64,000 nt of DNA from Microcyclospora pomicola (taxonomy: Eukaryota > Ascomycota > Dothideomycetes > Capnodiales), in the NCBI GenBank assembly GCA_002786065.1, contig NHNY01000029.1, forward strand, positions 124,001 to 188,000, read 5' to 3'. A model generated the notes under the pieces. It searched no databases, was not told the DNA's origin, and was given only the letters and a program-made list of their open reading frames with translations. Positions 9,685 through 21,000 of the stretch are shown piece by piece. Position numbers and translations under genes: made by a program. How positions within the stretch are numbered: the stretch's first letter is position 1; each line of letters opens with the position of its first letter.

Positions 9685-11084
9685 CTAAACAAAAGCTTGA
9701 AGTCCAGTGATCGCGCGTCCGAGAATTAGTGCTGGTGTCACATGTCAGTACGATATCCATACGTGCGCCTCGAAATGTGATGGTCGTCAACTCACCGTGG
9801 ATATCACTTTGGCCTTCATATGTTTGAGTGACGAAAAGATTCGACACATGTCGTCCAATATGGTACTCATCACTTGCAGCATTGCCACCGAAGATCTCTT
9901 GCAATGTTCTTGCTCCCTGTAATGCGCGATCGCAGTTCTGTCTCTTGATCATGGAGATCATCTCTGGTGCAGCCTTGCCCTCATCCTTTAGTCTGCCAAC
10001 CTGGTAGGCGGCAAGGATTCCATATGCAGCGTCAGTGGACGCGTCGGCAAGCTTCTTCTGCACAAGTTGGTACTTCGCAATGGGGTTGTTCTTGAACTGC
10101 TTCCTCTCCAGAGCGTAGGTCCGCGCACGAGCGATGCAGTCCTCCAAGGCACCGATGACACCCCATGAGATTCCGTATCGTGCGGAGTTGAGGCAGGAGA
10201 ATGGTCCGCGGAGACCTTCGATGTCTGGGAACATCATCTCGTGCGCCACTGGCACTTCGTCCATCTGGATCATACCAGTGATGCTTGCTCGAAGACCATT
10301 CTTGTCGCCTAGTTTCGGTGTCTCAAGAGTGCCTGGCGGACATTGGGAGCGCTCTACCAAGAATCCTCGAATCTTGCCTGTCTCCTGCAATTTGGCCCAC
10401 ACCAACAGCACGTCTGCGATCGGAGAGTTCGTGATCCAGGTCTTGGCCCCAGATAAGCTGTAGTAACCCTTCTTCGTAGGGTGTGGCTTTGCGACACTTT
10501 CCATGCTGCCAGGATCTGACCCGTGATTTGGCTCGGTCAAGCCGAAGCATCCCAACAATTGGCCCTTCGCCATAGCAGGCAGGAACTTCTCCTTCTGCTC
10601 CTCTGAGCCAAACTCCTCAATGCCACCCATGGCAAGCGAGGACTGCACAGACATGCCAGAGCGGTATCCAGAATCCACACGTTCAACAGCTCGCGTGATC
10701 AATCCAGAAGCGATCGATGACACACCAGCACATCCGTATCCTTGAATGGTAGCTCCCAGTAGTCCGAGTTCACCCATCTCCGTTAGAATCTTGCGATCGT
10801 AGTCTTCATGGCGGTAGGCATCTGAATACGAAGACGTGTTAGTCAATGATTGATTTGGCCAATTTTCAAGCTAGGCATAAGGATTGCACACCAAGCACTC
10901 GAGGAAGCATGCGCTCTTGACAATATGACTCTGCAGTCTCAGCGATTGCTAGCTCGTCCTCTGTGTAAAGATTGTTGCTTCCCAATGGATCTTTCCAGTC
11001 GAATGCCACCGGTGTGTGGGCAAAGCGGCGGGCAACCAGAGGAGTGAATTGCCTCGCCGCACGGGAAGTTGACAACTTGAACAT
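9685..11084 (-). CDS. Glutaryl-CoA dehydrogenase, mitochondrial
   Basis: FAD-dependent acyl-CoA dehydrogenase that oxidatively decarboxylates glutaryl-CoA to crotonyl-CoA in lysine and tryptophan breakdown. Three exons, 11084-10892, 10821-9796 and 9731-9685, give 421 residues. The N-terminus MFKLSTSRAARQFTPLVARR is basic and free of acidic residues, a likely mitochondrial transit peptide. Family blocks include GATIQGYGCAGVS, FGLTEPNHGSDPGSM (flavin and substrate binding), KTWITNSPIADV, ARYGISWGVIGALEDC, YALERKQF and LQEIFGGNAASDEYHIGRH. The catalytic-glutamate segment TYEGQSDIH is split by the last intron; splicing restores IHALILGRAITGLQAF, which matches the end of animal GCDH. The short last exon (47 bases) is easily missed by gene finders. 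Confidence 0.95.
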
Positions 11085-11615
11085 GGCTGATAGATCGCTA
11101 AACAGAGCCCCAATGTAGTATACCCGTTAGTGATGGAAAGCGAGGTAGGAGGAACTGCATGGAGATGAGCATAGAGACTATATGTGCGGATTTAGAGTAG
11201 GACTATTACGTCCATCATGCGCCTCGGCCAATCGATATCTGTTTCCGCGACCATTTCCTTGCCAAGCGACGGATAAGCCGACGTTTTCCGCGCATGTCTA
11301 TGCCGTCAAGATACAGATACCTTCAACGGGAAAATGCCCATTGACGATGCGTGTGTTAGTGAAAAATCCTTCTAGCAAGCGTTTGGCTCGGGGCCACATG
11401 AAATTGTAGATACCTCACTTGAAATCAGAGAAAGACATGCATGCCAGCACTCGCCCATCATGATAGCGGAAGTGCCGCCGCGCGTGATGTCATCCAACGC
11501 GTCTCCTTCGCGATCGCACTCTATGACCTACACGTATTGAACTTCATTGGAAACCCATCTGCATTGCCAACCTGAACGTAATCTTGCCAGCTCAAGAAGA
11601 CCCCGAACCTCAAAG
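11085..11615. other. Divergent promoter region
   Basis: About 530 bases between the starts of glutaryl-CoA dehydrogenase and FEN1. No conserved element recognised. Confidence 0.4.
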
Positions 11616-12797
11616 ATGGGTATCAAACAACTGGCACAGGTCATCAAGGACAATTGTCCAGATGCCATCAAAGAAGGTGAAATCAAAGCACAGTTCGGCC
11701 GCAAAGTAGCCATTGATGCGTCCATGTCACTATATTCTTTCCTTGTGGCCGTACGAAGCGATGGCCAACAGCTACAGAACGAGTCCGGCGAGACAACTTC
11801 ACATCTGATGGGCATGTTTTACCGCACTCTCCGCATGGTCGACGCTGGGATCAAGCCGCTCTATGTCTTTGATGGTGCGCCACCGAAGCTGAAGTCGGGA
11901 GAATTAGCCAAACGCTTTCAGCGCAAGACCGAAGCACATGAAGCAGAAGACGAAGCTAAGGAAACCGGAACCGCTGAGGATGTGGAGAAGTTCAGTCGGC
12001 GAACGGTCCGGGTAACGCGGGAGCACAACGAGGAAGCTCGTCGTCTACTGAAGCTCATGGGTGTCCCATACGTTGTGGCGCCTACTGAAGCAGAAGCTCA
12101 ATGTGCTGTACTTGCTCGTGCTGGCAAAGTCTATGCTGCAGCCTCCGAAGATATGGACACGCTCACGTTCAATTCACCCATTCTTCTTCGCAAACTGACC
12201 TTCGCCGAACAACGCAAGGAGCCTATCCAAGAAGTGCATCTGGACAAGGTTCTGGAAGGACTGGACATGGAGCTTGTACAATTCATCGACCTGTGTATCC
12301 TGCTCGGATGCGATTATGTTGATCCTATCAAAGGTATTGGACCCAAGTCGGCGCTCGAATTAATCAAGAAGCACAAGACGCTAGAAAACGTTGTCGAGCA
12401 CATCAAGAACAACACCAAACTTACAATACCCGATGACTGGCCGTTCGCTGAAGCACGCGAGCTCTTCTTGAACCCTGACGTTCGCCCTGCGGATCATCCA
12501 GAGTGTGATTTCAAGTGGGAAGCGCCTGACGAGAAAGGTCTTGTCCAGTTTCTCGTTGAAGAAAAGGGCTTCAGTGAGGACCGGGTCAAGAGTGGAGCTG
12601 CAAGACTCCAAAAGCAGCTGAAAGGCAACCAGCAGAGCCGACTCGAAGGGTTCTTCAAAGTCAAGGAAAAGACAGATGAGGAGAAGGCGTCGTTGAAGAG
12701 GAAGAACGAAGAAAAGCTGGAGGAAGCTAAGAAAAAGAAGAAGTTGGAGGCGAAGGCGAAGAAGGACGCGAAGTCGAAACCGAAAATGAATAGTTGA
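11616..12797 (+). CDS. FEN1: Flap endonuclease 1
   Basis: Structure-specific 5' flap endonuclease of Okazaki-fragment maturation and long-patch base-excision repair. Single exon, 393 residues, starting at the universal [10 protein letters not shown] (ATG at 11616; the frame continues upstream without another ATG). The XPG-N block ([30 protein letters not shown]), the XPG-I block with its acidic metal ligands ([27 protein letters not shown]) and the helix-hairpin-helix region ([19 protein letters not shown]) are all intact. The PCNA-interacting box QSRLEGFF is near residue 345. The tail is strongly basic ([17 protein letters not shown]), as in other FEN1 proteins. In Rad27/Rad2 nomenclature this is RAD27. 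Confidence 0.97.
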   Translation: MGIKQLAQVIKDNCPDAIKEGEIKAQFGRKVAIDASMSLYSFLVAVRSDGQQLQNESGETTSHLMGMFYRTLRMVDAGIKPLYVFDGAPPKLKSGELAKRFQRKTEAHEAEDEAKETGTAEDVEKFSRRTVRVTREHNEEARRLLKLMGVPYVVAPTEAEAQCAVLARAGKVYAAASEDMDTLTFNSPILLRKLTFAEQRKEPIQEVHLDKVLEGLDMELVQFIDLCILLGCDYVDPIKGIGPKSALELIKKHKTLENVVEHIKNNTKLTIPDDWPFAEARELFLNPDVRPADHPECDFKWEAPDEKGLVQFLVEEKGFSEDRVKSGAARLQKQLKGNQQSRLEGFFKVKEKTDEEKASLKRKNEEKLEEAKKKKKLEAKAKKDAKSKPKMNS

Positions 12798-13385
12798 GAT
12801 GGTCACTGTGGATTCAAAGCGAGGCGTTCAAGGTGGTTGTCAACCTGGGTGGCGCCATGTAGCTTGTCGGAGAGTGGAGGCCTGACAGTAAACACTCAAG
12901 GCTACATCGCGGCCACGTTCGAATGGCGTTCAAGGTCGGTCACGAATGTGTCAATTACGAAGATCATTAGGAGGCTGTATGCTTCGTTCGCTTCGATCAA
13001 ATCATAAGTAGTGTCGTGTTGGCGCACACAAGATCTTGCTTGATATCGATATCACCTTACTGGTCCAATAGCTTGCCACATCATATTTCTTCAAAAGTTT
13101 CAATCAGGGGAGCTCTCAGTAGAACGCATTCAGTACGGATAGTAGCGGAAAATTCTAGAAGTACCGAGCGTATATCTTTGATGTCCTCTATCATAGACAA
13201 GCAGATAGCGCAGAGTTCAACACGGCGCATGGCATTCGGAAGGCCGTGTAGTGATACTCGCCGATTGTGTATGTGTCTCTGAAGTCGTATCCCAAACTTT
13301 GAGGTCAGAGCTCTCGCAGCAGCTTTGGCTTTCCACTCTCTTACAAAGCGAAGCACACAACCATCATCACGCCTGAAACTTCACG
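12798..13385. other. Intergenic, no gene seen
   Basis: About 590 bases downstream of FEN1 and upstream of the short-chain dehydrogenase. Overlapping frames at 13016-13356 on both strands show no family features. Confidence 0.4.
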
Positions 13386-14421
13386 ATGAACATCGCTCGC
13401 CAGTTCTTCTTCATCCCTAAACCAACCGTCACGGAGCAGAATTGTCCCGATCAGCTCGGTCGAGTACGTTGCGGCTACCAAGCGACTTCCACTCCCCACC
13501 ACGCTCATTGACACATCTCAACAGGTCCATTTGGTCACCGGCGGCTACACTGGCTGCGGACTGGAGCTTTGCAAGATCCTTTACCAGCACAATGCGACCG
13601 TGATTCTCGCCGGCCGCTCCCCGGAGAAGGCCGAGCGCGCCATCGAACAGCTCAAGACCTTATATCCTGACTCGCGCGGTAGCGTCCAGAGCTTGATCGT
13701 CGACCTCGCGGATCTGACGACCATTAAGCCCGCATTGGAAAAGTTCACCGCGGCGCAAAATTCCTTGCACGTCCTCACGCTCAATGCCGGCGTCATGGTC
13801 CCGCCCGCCGGCTCCAAGTCGGCGCAAGGCACCGAGCTCCAACTCGCCACCAATTGCCTAGGCTCGTACTTATTGTACAAGCTGCTGCAGCCGACGCTGG
13901 TCTCGACGGCCAAGGGTGCCCCTCAAGGTTCTGTACGAGTGACATGGGCAGGCAGCATTGTGGTCGATATGACATCGCCGCGTCCCGGCGGTGTGGTGTT
14001 CGAGGCGGGCACCAATACGCCGCAGACGCTCAGCGGCAATGCCCAGTACGGCCAGTCGAAGGCCGGCAACCTGTTGCTGGCAGCAGCGATGGCGCGCCAG
14101 GACGCCGCGGCGGGCATCTTGCATCTCTGCTGGAACCCGGGCAACCTCAAGACCGAGCTGGCGCGGCACATGTCGTGGATCGAGCAGATGGCCCTGAGCA
14201 CGATCCTGTATGCGCCTGTGTATGGCGCGTACACGGAGCTGTGGGCGGCGGTGGCAGACGTGCCGTTCGAGAAGAGCGGCTCTTTCGTCGCGCCATGGGG
14301 TCGGCTGGCATCGAATCGGGCGGATATCGAGAAGTCCTGCAAGCTGGAATCGGAGGGTGGGAATGGCGTGCAGGAGAAGTTCATTGCTTGGTGCGAGGCA
14401 TCTACTTCTGCTTATCTTTGA
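13386..14421 (+). CDS. Short-chain dehydrogenase/reductase
   Basis: NAD(P)-dependent oxidoreductase of the SDR superfamily. Exon 1 13386-13463 encodes MNIARQFFFIPKPT and ends DQLGR; a 61-base intron (donor GTACGT, acceptor CAG) joins it to VHLVTGGYTGCGLEL in exon 2 (13525-14421), giving 324 residues. The cofactor motif TGGYTGCG, the LNAG motif (LTLNAGVM) and the catalytic YGQSK are present; the catalytic serine is probably in TWAGS. The protein resembles the retinol-dehydrogenase/WW-domain-oxidoreductase-like SDRs of fungi, whose substrates are mostly unknown. Exon 2 is GC-rich, which creates several long shadow frames. Confidence 0.88.
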
Positions 14422-14761
14422 GAGTTGGCGGATGTGTTGACGTAGTAGCCATACTGGCGATGGCTATATGTATTGTACGAGCACACAATATTGCAATGAA
14501 GTTCAATGATAGTCTACGAGGAGCGATAACGCATTATTCTAGAAGTTCTCGTTGAGAATATATGAGCAGCTTACAAGCACGCAGCAGTCTCGGGGTAATT
14601 ATAGTAATTGCAACATCGCCAGCTATTGCGCAACTCGAACAAGACACGGCTCTGTTGTAAGCATATGCAGACCAACCTCCTGGCTTCTGCAGTGTTCCAT
14701 GTCCTGCCTGGTATCATCGAACAAACAAGCTCCAGAAACTCCGTGCTCCCATCAGCTCGAA
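14422..14761. other. Convergent 3' spacer
   Basis: About 340 bases, AT-richer than its flanks, between the ends of the SDR gene and the SRC1 gene. No feature seen. Confidence 0.4.
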
Positions 14762-16905
14762 TCAATAGTACTGCCCTTTGCCCTCTTCCCACTTCTTCAA
14801 GACCCCCTTCTGCTGCATTTCCGGTCTATAGCTTTCTTCGCTTCTGGGCTCAATCAATCGCTCGCCACCGAAACTCACTCTCCCGCTCTTGCGCCTATTG
14901 CCGCTTCCAGAAGGACTCTCCAACATGCCAATGGCACCGACCCACTCCCACACGCGACCAACTTCGCCGGTGTGCGCTTCGCGGACCATAGGTCGCACAT
15001 TGGCATTTCCTTCCACTTTGCGCTGAACCTTCTCCCACAGCTTCTTTCGTCTTGTGGCGGAGAATTCGTCTCGGAGTACATCGTCGCGCAGTTGGGCCAT
15101 GGCGATGTAGTTCTCGTGGTACAGCTCGGGCTCCGCGGCGTGAAGGCTGGCTTGATCACTGAGCTTCTGGAGTGCCAGACCTGCCAGTTGTTTCGCTCGC
15201 GCCTCTGTGGCACGTCCACTGGTGATCGCATAGCGTCCATAGGCACCGCCCGAGGTCAACAGAAGCAGACCTATAATCTGCCAAATATACTGTCTAACAG
15301 ATTGTCGTAGCTGTCGCTGGACGGCACAGCTGAAGGAGATGCGTGCAAGACTGCTGGATCGGAGGGTGAGGCCAGAGATTCTGATGTCACAGCGTATCTG
15401 TCAGTCATCGTCACATGTAAGCGTCCGGTCAGATTGCGACTGAAATGAAAGTTGACTTACCCGTCATGGCCACTTGAGACTTCGTCCACAGCCTCGATCT
15501 CGCCGATAGCGCTCGCCCACAAGCTCTCAAACTCCTCATTACTCATATCTTTCCTTCGTCCGGCACTGAGCGTCGCTTTGAGCTCAACTTCCTTCAGCAC
15601 CGGGCTGGCCGCCTCACCACATTCGTACTTTGCATTCTGTACACGCAGCTTTTCGACTGCACGCTCCTTCACCTGGTTGACTTTGATTGCCTTCTGGCTA
15701 TCAGGCTCACAAGTCGGGGCGAGCGGAATCAGTCCGCCCAACGAAAGAGGGTGGTGTGTGAGCACGAAGTCACTGTCGCAGATAGTCTCGAGATTATCTC
15801 CGCAAAATGCATGAGAAGGGCATGGCTCACACTGAGGACGAAGAACATCCGCCCATGGTGGAATCTCTACACCGGCAAGCTCAGTAGACGGAGCGCCAAC
15901 GCCACAATAGCCGACCTGCATCTTCTCTTGACGCCATACAGATCCTGAGCCAGCCAACAAAGCTGTCAATATGGTCGCAGGACCCCAGCGTGCTGCATGC
16001 GATGCCTGCTTCTTGGTCTTGCGACGAACAGGCACAAGTTCTCCAGCCTGCTGCGCATCCACTAGCTCTTGTTGTTCTTCTGGCGTGAAGTTCTCGCTTG
16101 CCTCCACTTCTTCCTCCTTCTTGACACGTGAGATAGGCATCTCGAATGTCCTGCGAGTAGGCACAACCGCACCATCGGTTTGTGCAGTCTGCGGTCTCGA
16201 CGCTCGAATATCCTCCGTGCGACGACGAATCTCTCGCCTCCGCTCTGCATCCCTCGTGGACGCTGGTGTCATTGTAGTTCGTCGCCGGTCCGTCTCGCGA
16301 GAAGTCGCTATGGCAGGCGAGCTGCCTGACTGGAAGACATTATCGTAGGAGAACGGACTGTCGTCATCCACCTCTTCATGCTTAGCAGCGACAGGCGTCG
16401 CCGCGCTCAAACGAGCTTTCCTCGACGCCGATCTCTTGCGAATGGGCTCAGGCTCCACTTCCTCCTCCTCCGGCACCTCCAGCGTCCGCGCATGCTTGCT
16501 GGAAGCCCGCTTCGGCGCATGCTCTGGCGGGGCCGTGCTGTGCCTAGTAGATCTCGGCGTCGGCCTGACCGCCTCAGCTTCCTCCGTGCGAGCTCTCGTT
16601 GACCGGCGAGCGACGCTTCTTGTCACCGAGCGTGGCGGCTCGCGCACCTCGTCCGAGTCATCATCATTTGTATCCTGGCTCGAACCCACATCGACGATAC
16701 CCATGCTCGAGCGCTTCACGCGTGCATTCGCAGCTCGTAGTTTTGCTGCCTGGAGCAGCACATGTTGGTTGAAAAGCTCGACCAGCTGAGGCTTCTTGGC
16801 CGAAGATGGGTAATTTACGCTGTGCGCAACGAGTATGCTGCGCAGCCTGGGCACAGTCAAGCTGCTAGCGTCGAAGCCTGGTTCGAGATACTCCTGTTCG
16901 TCCAT
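14762..16905 (-). CDS. SRC1: Inner nuclear membrane protein Src1/Heh1 (LEM2/MAN1 family)
   Basis: Integral protein of the inner nuclear membrane that tethers chromatin and helps nuclear-pore and membrane surveillance. Exon 1 16905-15461 and exon 2 15380-14762 give 687 residues. The N-terminal HeH/LEM-like helix-extension-helix is visible (LTVPRLRSILVAHSV, then SSAKKPQLVELFNQHVL), followed by ~250 residues of Arg/Ser/Glu-rich nucleoplasmic linker with basic NLS-like clusters. A first hydrophobic segment (GPATILTALLAGSG) follows, then a lumenal part with several cysteines (CGVG, CEPCPSHAFCG, CDSD). Exon 2 brings the second membrane helix (IWQIIGLLLLTSGG) and the C-terminal MSC domain (LRDDVLRDEFSATRRKKLW, VEGNANVRPMVRE, WEWVG). 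The acceptor at 15380 is required to keep this frame. A competing upstream acceptor would give a 523-residue form ending at 15271 without the second helix or MSC domain. Confidence 0.9.
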
Positions 16906-17180
16906 GGCGATCGGATCTTGAAGCGGTGGCCCAAGCAGAACTGCGCAAGTTGATAGATTGCAAGATGACTGGTGCGGAGAGTAGGGTGTTGTTTGTAAAC
17001 AATCCAGGCAGCTTAGAGTTTGAGGGACGCAGCACGGACCACCTAAGCATAGCGTCACCGACAAAAAAGAAATATTAATCTAGCAACAAAATCTCAATAG
17101 ATCTTTGTGTAGCAATATTGCGGATTGACCCTATTCTATATCTAAACTTCACTCGTAAACTGTATTGCAAGTCAACAGAC

Positions 17181-18035
17181 ATGGCAGCACCATTCCTAGC
17201 AGTGTGCGCAAAGTGCTCCAATCCACTTGTGGTGGAAATCGACGACTGGAGCGACGACGATGAAGACACTGGCATGGCCGGCGCATCAGCATCTTCGGCT
17301 TTCGCAGCAGACCCCACCACAGTCCCCGACGACGTCCTCTTGCCATGCGGCGACCACTTTCATTGGGAATGTTTGGTGGAAACGGATAGCTACGAGCTAT
17401 CGAAATGCCCTTCATGCGCAAAGCACATCGCGTCAACCACGAACGACAGAGTGCCCGTCGAGCAAATCCTGGTGGATCTGCATAACGAAGGGGGAATGCA
17501 GAAGGATCTGGATATCATGCCAATCCTCAGAGAGGAAGCCTACTTGCGCGCGTACCCAGAAGAGCGGAAATGCCGAGCCTTCCTGGAGCTTTGCCGGGAA
17601 GGTGACCACCAGGCCATCGCTGGCTTGCTGAAGTCGTGCGGACAAAACACCGATGATCATGAAGATGCCGATAGTGACGATGACGAGGAAATGGCAGATA
17701 ACGATATGGGCCCAAGCAAGAGCATGGGCGAGGTATTGCGGTACCAGGATCCTATCAACGACATGCAATCCGGTCTGCATGCGGCTGCCGCAAATGGACA
17801 TCGTGAGGTCGCCTGGCTGCTGCTGTTGCTGGCGAGTGAGCTGTCAGAATCCGAATTCCCGGCGCTCGTATTTCAGGAGGCTGCGTCTCTGGGTGTCATG
17901 CGTGAGGACCAGGATGGACTGGTAGATATCAGAAGTCTCAGGGATGCCCATGGCAGATCTGCGGAGGACGTGGCTCAGGAGACTGGAGTTGTCTGGCATG
18001 GCTGGATCGGCAACGGGCGTCTTGCCCTGCCGTAA
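17181..18035 (+). CDS. RING-like zinc-finger protein with ankyrin-like C-terminus
   Basis: Single exon, 284 residues from ATG 17181 (MAAPFLAVCAKCSNPLVV). The N-terminal 100 residues have the ligand pattern C-x2-C, a long acidic insert (DDWSDDDEDTG), then CGDHFHWEC and CPSC, the order of a RING-H2-type zinc finger and so a possible E3 ubiquitin ligase. An acidic segment (DADSDDDEEMADND) precedes a C-terminal part with SGLHAAAANGHREVAWLLLLL, which resembles one ankyrin repeat, and a second weaker one (DIRSLRDAHGRSAEDVAQE). It is divergent from SRC1 with ~275 bases between starts. The fold is supported by motif; enzyme activity is not shown. Confidence 0.8.
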   Translation: MAAPFLAVCAKCSNPLVVEIDDWSDDDEDTGMAGASASSAFAADPTTVPDDVLLPCGDHFHWECLVETDSYELSKCPSCAKHIASTTNDRVPVEQILVDLHNEGGMQKDLDIMPILREEAYLRAYPEERKCRAFLELCREGDHQAIAGLLKSCGQNTDDHEDADSDDDEEMADNDMGPSKSMGEVLRYQDPINDMQSGLHAAAANGHREVAWLLLLLASELSESEFPALVFQEAASLGVMREDQDGLVDIRSLRDAHGRSAEDVAQETGVVWHGWIGNGRLALP

Positions 18036-18091
18036 AGATATGGACTAGCTCCTTTTCAGACATTCAGTCCTGTTGAAGGCGGAAAAAGTTC

Positions 18092-21000
18092 TCACGACTT
18101 CGCGCCACTTTGTGCTCGTGGTCGCACGATTCGGTGTCTGCTGAGCAGTTGGGAGATAATGAAGTGCCCCACATCTTCATCGCTCCAGTACGAAAGGTGG
18201 CTTGCGATCGCGGAGATCAGATTGATGTCGAACACTGATTCCTGAATAGCGAAGTCCACCCGGCCATTGGTGTTCAGCCTGCGGACCTTATCCTCCTCGC
18301 GTCTCAGCTTTTTGGCGCGTTCCTCAGCTGCAGCCCACTCCGCGCTACCTGCAGTCGACCCTGCACCCAGATCTCGCAATTCACTATCACTCTGTGCAGA
18401 CTTCCGGCGTTTCTGAAAGCCTCCATATAATGTCTCCAGCTCGGCATCAATGAGGGTCGCTGGGTGCCGTCCATTTTCGCCAGTGACGACTTTTTCCGTG
18501 CCATCTGTAAGTTTCGTGATCTCGGAACCCTCTGGTGGCATCGGCGGGGTCGGAACGACTCCCGCAGCAACATTGGTGCCGGCGCCCATCGACAAGGGTA
18601 CATTCGTCTTGCTCTGAGCGCTACTCGGCGGTAGTCTGCCAGCCTCGTCGCCTGCGTAGCCCAGCCCACGTGTCAAGAGACTTGACGCGACGCTGGACCA
18701 CATGCTCGACACGCTCTGGCTGACTCGTGCTCCAATGCCTTGGAACCCTTGGGTCATTGGGGCTCCGAAGATGCCTCGTTTGGTGTATGGTAGAGGCTGG
18801 GGCTTCATCGTAGCCATAGCCGGCGAGATCAATGGCTCGATGCGATATGCAATGGGATCCGTAGGATGGAAGATGTTGAAGATCTGTGAGCACTTGGGTC
18901 TTGAGACTGCAAATCCAGAATCACTCAGTGGAGGTGGGCCGCCCATGGCGTCTATAGCTCGTCGGCTGGCTGAGGGAGGAGAATCAAGGATAGGGTCGTC
19001 CATACTCGTCGTACCTGCACGCTTTCGTGATGCTGCATTATCCCGTGCCGCGATCGTTTTGCCCTTGAGCATCTGAAACAAGCCAATAGGGCTACCTAAC
19101 GCGTAGAAGTCCTCGACCTCGAAATCCAGGGTCATGTCTTGCTTATCCTTGCGCGGAGACTTCGACGCACGCGTGTGCTCCTGTTGCCGGCAAAGGATAT
19201 CAAACATAATCGCCGAGCCTAGAGAATGGCCCACGAGACTGACTTTGCCCTTGAAGTTCGGATTGCGCTCGATGAACAGTCGATAGATGCGATTGCATTC
19301 CGAAAGCACGATCCGGCTGATATGGTCCTTGTACGCGGGGGATTGATAGAGCAAGATATCGAGAGCGAGATCCGTGATGAGGTTGCGCACCGCAGGGACG
19401 CCTTCGACTGTGATGTCGTCCAGGCTGGGGAAGTCTTCGTCCTCATTCTCGGCGTCGGCCAAATCGTGCTCTTTGCGATTATGCTTCAAGCTCTGCTTGG
19501 GAAAATCCAACAGATGGCGCCAACAGATGGGTAGTACCTGGACACGGCTGTTGACGTACTCGACATCTCCAAGTTCCGCGTTCAAGGCTCGTAGATCCGG
19601 CGATTCGGCGTAGACGGCCTTCAGGGTCTTGCGCAGGTTGTTGGCGTCGTGGACGAAGTTGACCGATTCCAGTCGTAAGCCAAGACGCTGGCCGACGCCA
19701 TGGGTAGCCAAGATCAAATGTTCAATCTCACGCCCCTGCTCATCACCTTCGACCTCGCGGTAGTCGTCTTCAATCTCGCGCTCGTCACGCTTCCGCTGCT
19801 CTTCATCTTGGTTGACCGGATCCTCCATATGAGGAGTTTCGAGCAGCGAGGACATTTGTCGTTGAAGTGTTTGCCTCCGGGTCTCGGACATGCTTTGTCG
19901 AGGCGTCTGTTCGTCGGTTGGTTCTTCAACTTGGACAGGCGCGGTCTGGGCATCTTGACTCTTGTCCTTCGCCTGCTTGTCATCGGCGACGCTATCATTC
20001 TTCGCATCAGGTTTCGAATTAGGATTGATCCAGCCTCGTGTCATCTTCATGCCCGCGAAATGCCCGCCGCCCGCGAATCTTTGGTACATGCTATAGTTCA
20101 TCCGCGACATGAAATCGTCCGTCAACAACCATGCTGTAGTTGCATTCTGATACGTCACGACCGAGCTCATATGAGCACCGAACAAGCGATACGTGTTTTG
20201 CATCGGCTCGCCACTCCCATCAGTGTTCTCTGAGACTTGCGGTGGGCTTTCTGCATGCTCGGCAGCCTTTTGCCGCAGGTTCCCGCTGGAAGCTTGGGGA
20301 GTCAGGGGCGGATTGGAGGGTTTCACGTCTTGACCAGCGGCCCATGACGTTGGTCTGGCTCGTGGCTGGGACAGCGAGCGAGGCTTGGTCTTCTCGGCCG
20401 CTTTGGCCTTCTCGACAGCCTGAGCGGTGGGAAGTGCCCATGCTCTCGTCTTCAAATATCCCTCTTCCAGCTGCGCAGCCAGATTCTCATCACAGGGTCG
20501 CTGCACACTTCCGTCCTGGTAGAACCACGTGCCTCTTCGCACATCATAGATCGGACCAAGCCAATACGCCGGGCCAAGCTCGCGGCGCTCCACATCCACA
20601 TCGAAGAGGTAGTCCTCATTCACTGGAACCTTGATCTTGCCCGGCTTGTTCTCCTCCTGCAAGCTGATGTTCGTCTTCTTGTCCGATCGCGCCTGGTTGT
20701 TCGACTGGCTCGTCTGCTCCGCATCTTCCTCCTCCACTATCTTCTGAAAGGCAGCTTCGATCGCTTTCGAGTCGTTGGTGGAGAATGCGGCGTACTTCTT
20801 CGGCGCAGCTACCGGCTTGTCCATCTTCTGCTCATGCTGCTTCGTCTCACCCGCCGGGTTCGGGCGGCGCTTGGGGACGTCGACCGCGTGGAACCAACAT
20901 GGCCGGACGGGCGGGCAGTCTTTCGGATACCGCCTCAAGCTCAACCGATGCTTGTGGCTCACGATGTGGTCCGGCTCCTTTGGACGCGAAAGCAGCGGCT

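Noticed and set aside
13854-14555. 233-codon plus-strand frame
   Set aside because: It is a GC-driven shadow of the short-chain dehydrogenase in another phase.
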